Of a DNA stretch of 64,000 nucleotides, positions 26,401 to 38,400 are shown piece after piece. Source of the stretch: Hyperoodon ampullatus (Eukaryota > Chordata > Mammalia > Artiodactyla > Ziphiidae); contig OX457064.1 of the NCBI GenBank assembly GCA_949752795.1, positions 39,304,368-39,368,367 of the forward strand. The letters are read 5' to 3'. A program made the position numbers and the translations under genes. Within the stretch, counting starts at the first letter, position 1. Each line of letters opens with the position of its first letter. The notes beneath the pieces are model-generated. The model saw nothing but the letters and a program-made list of their open reading frames with translations. It did not search any database and was not told the origin of the DNA.

Positions 26401-29400
26401 CTGAGCCCACAGCATAAAAAACTTTTTAAAAACAAGACTGCTGAGTGAAAAAAGGGTTTTCTAGGTTCTTGATGCCTCTTTTAAAATAATGAGATTCAAC
26501 ACAACATTGTAAATCTGCTATACTTCAATAAAAAAAAGTTAAAATAAATAAATAAAAACAATAAAAGATATATAAACAAAAAAAATGAAATTCAAACTAG
26601 GTATTTCCTAGATCATAGAGTTTTACCACCAGCCCTGGTGATGAGGTAATGACGGATGTAAGATAAAGAAAAGTTCCTAGCAGAGTAAAGGCCTCTGCTG
26701 TGATTTCGTAGTGATTGGATGACAGTGTTGTTTGGGTCCTTCTGGGTAGCAATGCTGCCATCCTCTTATCCCAGCAGGAGGGAAAGTAACAAAGTAGCAA
26801 CCCCAGAATGTTTGAAGGGAAGCCAAAGCAAAGGGGATTAGACCCCACTTGTCATTTTGAATTCTAAGAGTATCCAGGCTTATAGAATGCCCTCCTTCCT
26901 AACCCTCCTCCACTTAGTGCTTTGACTATATTATAGTTATATTCCATGGCTATTTTCTCTGTTTCAACAGAACTTAGGCATGTTACTGAGATTCCCCAGG
27001 GCCCAATATCACTATCGGGGCCCTGTTGACTTTTTCATTACTCTGTACCGACAAAAAATCACTGGCATCAATATAGGTTTATTAAATGTTTTAGGGCCAA
27101 TGAAATTCCATTAGCTCTGTGCGGTGGGTAGGACTATATTAATTTACCATTCCCAACAGTTAAAGGATTAATACATTACAGAGAGGTTATGTGACTCCAA
27201 ATATTTATATGATGAGTAAGTGGCAGAACTGGAACCAACCAGTCCATTTCACTCCCAATTTATGCCTATTAAAATCTCCATGATTTAAAAAGAAGTCACT
27301 TGCTAAGTTCACAAGAAAAGAAAGAGTGAGGGAAGGAGGTATCAATGGTTAAAGCTCCAGCGAGCCCCAGGAACGGGGTAAAAAAACCGACAAAACTGTA
27401 GAAGCCAGATATCAATCTGGCTTCTTATTATCAAAATAAGTAAGATTGAAGTAAATAATGAAAAATAGCCCCCAAGATTAAAATATTAACACTACTTGTC
27501 TAAGCACATTAATATACTCATATTCATCAAAAAACCCCTCAATTATAACAAAATGGTACAAAAATTATATCTTTTCTTAAAATTAATATCCACATTGCTC
27601 AATTATACTAGTCAGCATTAAAATCAGATGCTAGGGGCTTCCCTGGTGGCGCAGTGGTTGAGAGTCCGCCTGCCAATGCAGGGGACACGGGTTCATGCCC
27701 CGGTCCGGGAAGATTCCACATGCCGTGGAGCGGCTGGGCCTGTGAGCCATGGCCGCTGAGCCTGCGCGTCCGGAGCCTGTGCTCCGCAACGTGAGAGGCC
27801 CGCGTACCGCAAAAAAAAAAAAAAAAAAATCAGATGCTACATGTATTGCAGAATTTTCTTTAAAAAATGGATACACTGTGAAAAATAAATAATTCTTGAA
27901 AGCATGTTCATCAAATGAATCAAATAGAAAGTTTTCAAGGTTCAAATGAACTAAGAAGAAAAACATGAGTGATATTATTAGGCAAAATGATAAGATGTTT
28001 ATTTGAATGCTTTAACATCATTTTTTTGGTCATATCTATCCCTCTATTTTAATGAAGCACTTGTTATTTTCTAAACATCTAGCAATATAATGGACCACTT
28101 TTATCCATTTAAATGTTTTTTCATGTTAAAAAGAGTAATGCCTGCTAGTAGAATAAATCTAACAACACAGAATAATATAAAAATGTGAGTAATCTCCTCT
28201 TTAATCCCAGTTCCTTAGAATTAACATTATTAACAGTCTGACGTGTCCTTTCAGATTTCTAAATGCACTTATATATGTCTACATTTTATAAATAACTAGA
28301 TGCATATACACATGCTTTTACTGAATTATGCACTGATAATAGCTCAAACTTGTTGAGTGAAGCAGAGTCTTCTGAACACTTCATGTGTATTAATAATTAC
28401 AAAAATCTTGATCCTTGCTTTAAGACAAAGAAATCTGAGGCACAAAGAACTTAAGTGACTTGCCTAAGGTTAAACTTCTACCAAATGGTTGCTTTTTCAT
28501 TCAACAATTTATCATAGACATTTTCTTTTATCAATTCACATGGTTATGCCTCATTCTTTAAATGACTGCATATTTTTCCACTGTATTGAGAGACCGTAAT
28601 TTAATTAACCCATCTCCCACCATGAACATTTAGGTTACGTCTCAATGCTGTGATGAACATCTTTATACATATAGTTGTATGTATCCATGCTGAAGGATTC
28701 TTTTAAGTGTGAAAGTTGAGTCATGGAGAATGTAAATTTAAAACAATGATTTTACTGTTTAAATGTTCTTCATTATACATGGAACCACTTTGAACAAAGG
28801 GAAGTAAGAGTAGGTAAGCAGCAAAGTAGATGTTGCAAAGTAACAAAGTAAGTAACAAAGTAGATGATTTCTTTATTCCCTTGGTTTATAATTTAGGCAT
28901 ATACCTAAAATCAGAAATGAAGACAAAGCAGCATACAAATCTGTAACAAGTTAATGTAGTGACTGCTATATATAAATACAAAGGAGCTACAAATTAGAAG
29001 GAGGAACATGTTGCAGTTTCTGAAAAGAGGGCTTCTTTAATAAAGTGCTATTGTTTATTTGGCTACTTATTAGAGGCCAATTACTGTATTAAGTACCTTA
29101 CAGCTCATCTCATTTATTAGTACAACAACCATAAAGTATGGACTTTTATTGCAGCTATTTTATAGATGAGAAAAGCCACTGAGATTTACACCCAGACACT
29201 ATTTCCAAAGGTGTGCTTCTATCCCCTTTGCTAAACTGCACCTTCTAAAATTAAGGAATTTTACTGAGTATTAGCTGCTGTGCTATGCTCTTTCACAAGT
29301 TTTAACTAATTACATATTCTGTAAAACTATTCCTTTGAACAAAGCATGCTGGCTTACGTTAAACATGAAGGAAAAAGTCTAGGCTAATCATGTTTTCTTT

Positions 29401-32400
29401 CTACAGCTATTAGCTAATGATCTGTCATACTCATTCCTTCACTCAACAAACATTTATTAAAAACTTAAGAGGTCCATGGTACTTCCGGACCATCACTGTA
29501 AAAGCAAAATTTTTGTCCCTCTTCATTTCATCATTTTAGCAAACAGAGCATTACAGTTGAATTTTTACCTTTTTCATTTCATCCTCAAATGCCTTTTCCA
29601 AATACTTATATCTCCTGATGAGTTTATTGAAGACCTAAACATAAAAGAACCAGTCAATATTATGTAAACAATTTTAAAAGGCAATAGAAGGAGGTGTAGA
29701 AACTCACCCTAACTACAAGGGTCTACACTAATAAAAAGGTGTAGTTAAACATTCTCAGACTGTGATATGAGAACTATCAGCATTTCAAGGAGTTATTATG
29801 ACCTGAGGGAAAAAGAGGATCAAAATGCACATGTAGAACAAAACAAATTCATTTGAGAATGTAACAGGTGAGAACCAAAAATAACTTTGATGAAAATGAA
29901 ATGAATATAATTTTAAAACTGTGTAATGTAGAGATTGAAAATAACTGAAACTAAAGGGATTATAGATATAATCACTTATATACTGGATATGATGAAGATC
30001 AGAATTCAGGGGAGATTATACTCCAGGTGAACACAAACATGATTTCAGCAGATGAGCAATAAAGATTACTGGCCTCCACAATCCAGTTAGAATTCTCAAG
30101 CAGGGTTTGCAACTGTGTCAGTGGAATTCTGGACTGTTTTTAAAATGAATGATGTTTGTTATGGATTGAGTTCGTGTTCCTCCTAAATTCATATGTTGAA
30201 GTCCTACCCTCAATGTGACTATTTGGAGGTAGGGACTTCGGGACAGGGTTAAGTGAGGTCATAAGGGTGGGGCCCTAGTCTGACAGGACTGATGGTCTTC
30301 TAAGAGCCAGGAAAGGAAACCTCACAAGGAACCAAATCCATTGGCACCTTGATCTTGGACTTCCCAGCCTCCCAAACTGCAAGAAATGATATTCTCTTGT
30401 TTAAGCCACCCAGTCTGTGGTATTTTGTTATGGCAGCCTGAACAGACTAATACAATGTTCTTATTTAAATGGGGATTTTATAAATATTATTTTAATAAGT
30501 GTCGAAATGATTTCTGAATCCAATCCCTTTCTCTTATACCCACGTGATATACTCTCATCTAAAACTTTGTGTTTCTTCCTTAATGTGATCAAGATGGAGT
30601 TCAAGAGTAAAAATTATAGTGTTGCCCTTTATGAGGAAAGAAAAATGAGCCAGGAGGGAATTGATAACGCAATAAGGAAAAAAAAAAATAAACTACACTG
30701 AAGTCCTACAAATTTGATTCCCAACTTACACTAGCACTCACATATTCCTTTGTGTGATTATCATCAGGAAAAAGAATTCTCCTTATCCAAGAATGATTAT
30801 CCAAATCCCCACAGGTAAATGTTTACATATGAAAGCAAAAGTCATTATACTACCAAAGTACTCTTCAATGAACTAACAGCTTATAAAATTAACTTCCACT
30901 CAAATAACTTTCTCAATTTAATCTCTCTCCCCGACTACCCCATTGATGTCTGTCAGTCTATCAGTATATAATAATGTTTAATAAACTTAGAAACAATAAT
31001 GTATCAAAAGTTCTTTCAAATATACATATTCCATATGAAAAAACAAAACCATAAGTAAAAGAAACTATCCTATTTAGAAATAATGATGAGGTTAAGTCTA
31101 TATAGATCTTCTTAATTTTATGAGAATAGTAGAGTACTGATTTTTCTTCCAGGCCTTCTTATCTTTCTTTCCCAGTGGGACTCAAATAGCAAATAATACA
31201 CCTTGTACTTGCATTAATTTAATCCTAACAAAAATTCTCTGAGGAAGGTAAGGCAGGCATTAACATCATTGGCAGACCTGGAAACTGCTACTAAGTATCA
31301 GAGCAGGAACAGAACTCAGAAATTCTGATCCTCAGTGAACTGTACTTATCTAATATATCATAAGGCGAAAGAGAATTTTAAAAGAACAGCTTTTGAACTG
31401 AGAACATCTGCTTCAGTATCCACCTGGCCCAAGGTGTTTGTGGCCATTGACATAAGAGAGTAGAAGCAAAGATTTAGAGAGGACAGGTTAGAACATCATC
31501 CACTGAACCCACATGCTTAAACTTTTGGTCCATTTTTAAAGATTTCCTTGGTTTTTATCTATTACACATTTCTTAAATATAAAAAAGGGGAAGAAATATC
31601 TATGCTAAAATAGCATGTGATTAAAAGAATAATTTTTGAAGTTTAAATTATTAATGGCCACATATCTCAAATTACTTGGCTTAGCATGCCTTACACATTT
31701 TAATAAACAAAGTAAAGACAGTTTCTAGCATCTGAAATCACGTAGCTGCCAGGGATTCCTATGGCCTTTTTCATATATATATATATATAATGAAATGTGT
31801 AAAACAAGAAGACTTGTTGACCTGGGACTTGCCTTCATGGTTTAGATGGGAATAAAAACTGACTTTTAAGAAGAGTCAGTGAAAGAATCAGAATAGGAAC
31901 ACACCAACCCTAAGCTGGCTGGTCACAATGCACATATGTTCAGCTTTAGAAGGTAATGTCTACAACTACCACCGCTTCCTGATCTTCACCAGGGCCTAAA
32001 TACTTCTTAGTTTTCACCAATCTAATGAATGCAAAAGGGTATCTCGATATTAATTGAAATTTTCTCAATGAGTTTGAACTCATTTCCTTTGTTTCTTGGA
32101 GGAATTGTGTTTCCTCTTTTCTGAAATGCCTGTAAGTCTTTTCCTAATAGGTTGCTTGTCCTTTTCTTATTGACTTACAGTTCTTTATTTAATCTGGATA
32201 TGAATCCTTTATCGGTTTTATGTATTACAAGTATCTTCTTGCCTCTTTCTTTTAAACAGCTACCTGAGAGTCTGTTAATATGAATTACTAAACTCTATGG
32301 ATTGACTTATATATTGTTTTCATCCTTTGATATTATTACAAGCAACACTATAATAACTGCCACTGTTTACGTCACTTTACACATGCCACTGTCTGTGGGA

Positions 32401-35400
32401 TGAAGTCCTAGAAGTAGAATTGCTGAGTCAAAGGAAATGTGTAGTTTTAGTTTTGAAAGATAGTGCTAAACTGCTCTCCCTAAAGCTTGGACCAATATAT
32501 ACTCCACCAGAAATTATGATTCCCCATATCTCTTATAGGTGAAAGGTAAAGAAACTCTACTTTGGTGAAGCTTTAATGTCCATTATTACAAATGCAATTC
32601 AGTATCTCTTCCTATGCTTAAGACCTATCTAATATCCCTATTTAAAAAGTGGCCCAGGGGCTTCCCTGGTGGCACAGTGGTTGAGAGTCCACCTGCCGAT
32701 GCAGGGGACACAGGTTCGTGCCCCGGTCCGGGAAGATCCCACATCTCGCGGAGCGGCTAGGCCCGTGAGCCATGGCTGCTGAGCCTGCGCGTCCGGAGCC
32801 TGTGCTCCGCAATGGGAGAGGCCACAACAATGAGAGGCTCGTGTACCGCAAAAAAAAAAAAAAAAAAAAAAGTGGCCTGTAGGATTTCTGAACCTAATGT
32901 TTTCCTAAATCCTGTTCAAATGTTTCCCTTCCAGTACAACAATCTCTCAGTGACAGGCTCTACCTGAGCATAGCTTCGGATGGTTTCGTGATCTTCATTT
33001 GCTGAAAACACACAGTGGTTGGTCATCTTGGTCTTGTCACCATCATCTATGCGTGTTCCTCCAGGAGCTAAAAAGCGAAAGGTAATGACCATTAGGACGA
33101 TGCTGAAATCAGAAGAGCATTTGCAGAAGTGATCAGTTCCTGCACATCAAGGAAAACAATAAAGGTAGACATCACATAAACGTTCATAGGATGATATGCA
33201 TGTGTAGACACACACAGTTTTTAGATTATCATCTTAATAAAATTTTGTACAGGTGGTTGTATTTATTACAAAGGGCTAATTAAATCTTGTGCATAAATTA
33301 ATTGCATGAAAATAGATTCCTGAAGGAGGTGACTTTTCTAAAAACTAATTTACTTATAAAAGATGCATACATGTTACGATTTGTTTACATTTCTAACATA
33401 ATGCAAAGTGGTTGTTCGATTTTCTATTCCTACCATAGTGTATGATGAGATTGTTGTTCTATATACTTGCCTTCACTAGATCCTATCACTACAAGTCTGG
33501 TCCTTTCCAAAGTATATCTTTAACCATGGCGGCTAAACAATAACATTTGTTCAGTGAATTTAACTTGATTATTCTCAGGGCAGTTCCTGATGTTTTCCCA
33601 CATCAGGACATGATTCACTTTTCAGGCTTGATAATATTTTGCTGGACTCCAGTTCACCAATACTGGAACTGCCCAGACCTGGCTTTTACAGATCTTGCTG
33701 GTTTCTACTTCAGTAGGTATTAAAAATGTTCCCTCCTCCACCTACTCAGTTATTCACACAGGGTTGAACAGCATACACTCTGACCCCTTGTCATTTGTAT
33801 TTGATCACCCAGCGGTTGCACTGGCTAGGAAAGAGTGTATTTTATCCTGTCTAATCTTTTTTCCCCAAGGCCTATACAGTAATCATGGAATAAATGGACA
33901 GACCAAAAGAATGCCTTTTTTCCATTACTCAACTTTCCTCGTTCAAAGGCTCCTCCTGTAAGCTTCAATGGTGGTCATTACAAATATTGGTTGATTAGAA
34001 GACCAGAGTCAGAACACTAGGTATTTTTGTTTTCTGATTCTACTTTATCAGAATAGGGGTAGAAATTTGAGCAAGCCAAGTTAGAGTAATAACTATTATA
34101 TACTCAACAAGTATTTGCAGAGTATACACTTGTATAGGCCACTCTATTTATTTTAGTGTTTTGATTTGAGTCATATTTCAGATCTTTGGATGAAATGAGC
34201 TACACATAGCCAACTTTTTTACAGACTCCGGCATACAGTTTTGTAAGTAAATTAGTTTTTAGAAAAGTCCGCTCCTTCAGGAGTCTATTCTCATGCAATT
34301 AATTTATGCACAAGATTTAATTAGCTCTTTGTAATGAATACAACCACCTGCAACAAAATTTTATTAAGATGATAATCTTCTAAAAACCCTGGGCTAATGA
34401 TTCCTATCTGATAGAAGTTATATAACTGAAAAGTCTGATTTTGAAACTATAGTCTTTTCTCTTAAGAGGTAAGATTTAAAAATTGCATTCCCGGGCTTCC
34501 CTGGTGGTGCAGTGGTTGAGAGTCCGCCTGCTGATGCAGGGGACATGGGTTCGTGCCCCGGTCCGGGAAGATCCCACATGCTGCAGAGCGGCTGGGCCCG
34601 TGAGCCATGGCCGCTGAGCCTGCGCGTCCGGAGCCTGTGCTCCGCAACGGGAGAGGCCACAACAGTGAGAGGCCCACGTACCCAAAAAAAAAAAAAAAAA
34701 ATTGCATTCCCTTACAAAAGAAAATATTTGTTACACATTGATAATATTGCTACACCTCACATTTAAAATTTTGTTCCCTGATATCAGGATGAAGTATGAA
34801 TTGCCATTTCTAAAAATTTTGGTGATCCTCCTGTTTTTCTCAAACTAGAAGTAAAAGAATTTCTTTTTTTTATTATTTTTAATAAATTTATTTATTTATT
34901 TTTGGCTGTGTTGGGTGTTTGCTGAAGCACGCGGGCTTTCTCTAGTTGTGGAGAGCGGGGGCTACTCTCCGTTGCAGTGTGCGGGCTTCTCATTGCAGTG
35001 GCTTCTCTCGTTGTGGAGCACAGGCTGTAGGCGCTTGGGCTTCCGTAGTTGCAGCACATGGGCTCAGTAGTTGTGGCTCACGGGATCTAGAGCACAGGCT
35101 CAGTAGTTGTGGCGCACGGGCTTAAGTGCTCCGTGGCATGTGGGATTTTCCCAGACCAGGGCTCGAACCTGTGTCCCCTGCATTGGCAGGCGGATTCACA
35201 ACCACTGCGCCACCAGGGAAGCCCCGAGAAAAGTAAAGTATTTCTTGTATCTACTCTTCAAAGGGTACAACTGAAAAACCAAGGTAACTGTTGTCTCAAG
35301 AATAACAGGGGAAGGTAAATATTTTTGTGGGTGTGAAGAAAATTCTTACATACTCCATTTGTAAACAAAACGTTTATATAAAAAGAATGCACCTGGCTGA

Positions 35401-38400
35401 CTTTATTCATTACATCATAGGTGTGGCCTCAGTAGACATCTGGGGTTGTACTGCCTGTGCTCATAAGTTGTACCAAACATTTGCCCTCCCCTCTTTTGGA
35501 TGGATAGGTGTGGTGTGAAGGAGTGAAATCTAGGCTGCAGATATAAATTTGCTGATTATCATTATAGAGATGGTAAATGAAGTCTTGAGATAATCAATGC
35601 AAAGCATATAATTTTAAACATATGTAAGGGGACAAGTATGGAAACCTAGGAGTCATGTGAGAAGTGGCATCTAGAGAGGTAGGAGGGAGTCTAAATGGTC
35701 CCATGTAAGGCAAGAAAGGAAAGCATTTCACGAATGATGAAAGGATCAACAGTGCTGCCAGGAAGGCACTAAGAACTGAAAAGCATGCGTTGAATTGACT
35801 GGTGAAGTCATGTGTGACTTTGGCAAGAGCCAAAACCGACCGAAGACTATTGTTGCATACAATTTACCAGTGCATCGATAAAAGTATACCATAACTAAGG
35901 AAATTGAAAAAGCCAATAATCACATCAGGAAAGGTTCAACTTCACTATTAATTATGGTTTTCATTCTTTTTAGAATCATCTAAGGTAACATAACACTCAT
36001 GGGCATGAAAGGCAGCAACATACTGCAGAGTAAATATAAAACAGCATATAGAGTATCACATTTGTATAATATCATTCCATTCTCAAAAGCTTATGTATTT
36101 CGGTAAAGAGATTTCTAGAAAAGAATTAACCAAAATATTAACAATAGCTATCTCTGTGTATTGGGATTTGAACACACTACAAAGAGCTTTTTATAAGTGG
36201 ACTTGAATTATCTACAGGGATAAACTGAGACTTTCATAAATGATAACAACAAAATAAACTTGGTACATAGTGAAAACCAGCAGTTCAGATCAAAAGGGGG
36301 CCTGAAAGTAAACGGGACCATGTACCAGCATAGATAGATCTAAGAGCTCAGAGGGAAGAATTAAAGGGTAGCTCTACCTAAAAATGTATGTATACACCCT
36401 GGCTTAAAGTAGATTGGCTTAAGCAGCATTTCTCAATGAAAGGAACTCACAGCACGCTGGGCAGGGCAATTTTTCATTGTACTGAATGTTGTTTGCATAG
36501 CAAAGTAGGTGGCATACCTGGCCTCCACTTCCAAGTCTTTGTAGCAACCAAAACACTTCCACACACTTGTGAATGTCCCCTAGGCAGCTGAAAATCACTG
36601 GCCTGGGGATCTGACCATTTCCAGTGATTTATGGTTACCATAGGAACTAACTATGAAAACCAAGTTCTAAGAATAACTATGAAAGGAAAAATGGGTGGTT
36701 GTGATACCTAATAAACATTTAGAACAATACACCATACCACTTAAATAGTATTCTGAAGCCTTTCCCCCTGATGTCCCTGCTCTATAAGACAGTTTTTATT
36801 TTGCTTTTTATCTATCTTTAACAATTTCCAAACTTCTATCTTTAATCCTTTTACCTATACACTCACAATTACAAGGATTTTTTAAAAACTAGATTTAAAC
36901 TATATTTTGTAGACATCTAGTTTTCTATGGATAAAATGAATTTTAATGAGAATTAAATTTAAAGGGAATTCTTTTTAAATTTGTTGACACAGTTAAATCT
37001 CACTGCTCACTATACCAAAAAAAAAAAAAAAAAAAAGAAAGAAAAAGAAAACAAGGGTGGGACTCAAAAGAAAGGTGCTATGGCAATTGGGATTTAATGA
37101 TACATACTGGAAGGATCTAGATGACAAACATAAAGTTATACTCTACTGTAGAAATTACTCCTCCTAAGTCCACTCCAGAAACATTCAAATATTAGGGACA
37201 CATGGAAAAATTGGCTTTTATCTAAAGTCAAGGGGCCAATCGTGTTGCATGTCAACAAAAATCCTCAATGCTATGCCTCTCTTAACTATCAATCATTTCA
37301 TAGCCACATTAATACCATTCTAAATCGTAATCTAGGTAAAAGTTGTAGAGACTCCCATTTACATTGTTTTTACCAACTATCATAAATGTAAGCTTATAAA
37401 GATTTTATCTCATAAGAAAATATTTCAGTAGAATTGAAAGTACATAATATTACAAGAAGGTGGTCTAATGTATGGTTTACCGAGCATACTGCCAGCCACC
37501 AGGATATCGAAGAGTGTGTCTGCATAGCGACGATAATCTAATCTTGAGCCTGTAGAGTCCAGAAACTTGGCTACAGCTTCAAGGTCGTCACCAGCTTCAT
37601 TAAGTCCCTGGATGAGTGTATCCCTGAAGACTGTGGGTTCGAATTTCTCTTTTTCATCTAAAATAAATACAGAATACAATTATTCTTTTACTTACACAAC
37701 ATATTCCCAAATGCAACCATACATTTCCTCTGTTCACTGTTTTTTGTTTTTTTTTTTGCGGTACGCGGGTCTCTCACTGTTGTGGCCTCTCCCATTGTGG
37801 AGCACAGGCTCCGGACGCGCAGGCTCAGCGGCCATGGCTCACGGGCCCAGCTGCTCCGCAGCCTGTGGGATCTTCCCGGACCGGGGCAGGAACCTGTGTC
37901 CCCTGCATCGGCAGGCAGACTCTCAGCCACTGCGCCACCAGGGAAGCCCATGTTCACTGGTTTTTATTTGATAGTATGATTATTTAAAAGTTGAAGGATG
38001 ATTAAGTTTTTCTACTAGTTTTTCATGTTAAAGCCCTTGTTTAAATATTTATTCAAGCAATTTATTTCTGTTGAAAGGGGCCACACTCTATCTAATACAT
38101 TAAAAAATTGATGATTGATCATTTGTGTCACTCATAGGATAGACCAATGTAATCTACTAACCCTATCTATCTGATAAACAATAAAGTATAACAATCAAAA
38201 CTTAAAATTTTGTTCCACTTAAGACAGAAAAAGAAAATAATGCGGGGAGAATCACTTAAGAATAAGGGTGAATATATAAACAAACAAAATAAAGATTGGG
38301 AGGAAGAAGATCAAGAGGGGTATCTCTTTTTAAATTTTTTTAATCGAGATATAATTGACATATGATATTATATTAGTTGCAAGAATACAATATGATTTGA

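Larger units (their letters stand above)
25914..29568 (-). other. BZW2 intron 5 (3.66 kb)
   Basis: Phase 0 intron. It holds a minimal L1 tail (26501-26583), MIR copies (27120-27260, 28333-28480, 29055-29190), a CHR SINE with a 16-bp internal deletion (27634-27829) and old antisense L1-like sequence (28150-28730). A TAACAAAGTA-type tandem lies near 28820-28865. Confidence 0.8.
29635..32963 (-). other. BZW2 intron 4 (3.33 kb)
   Basis: Phase 0 intron. It holds a MaLR solo LTR (30157-30454), a MIR (31190-31345), an (AT)n run (31773-31790), antisense old L1 sequence (31985-32560) and a CHR SINE (32655-32870) that ends 93 bp from exon 4. Confidence 0.8.
33068..37480 (-). other. BZW2 intron 3 (4.41 kb)
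   Basis: Phase 1 intron. It holds the two arms of an inverted duplication (33217-33361, 34239-34387), a CHR SINE (34493-34700), an older CHR-like SINE (34865-35224), a hAT/MER-like block (36420-36605) and an A-rich run (37018-37050). The rest is unrecognised AT-rich sequence. Confidence 0.8.
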
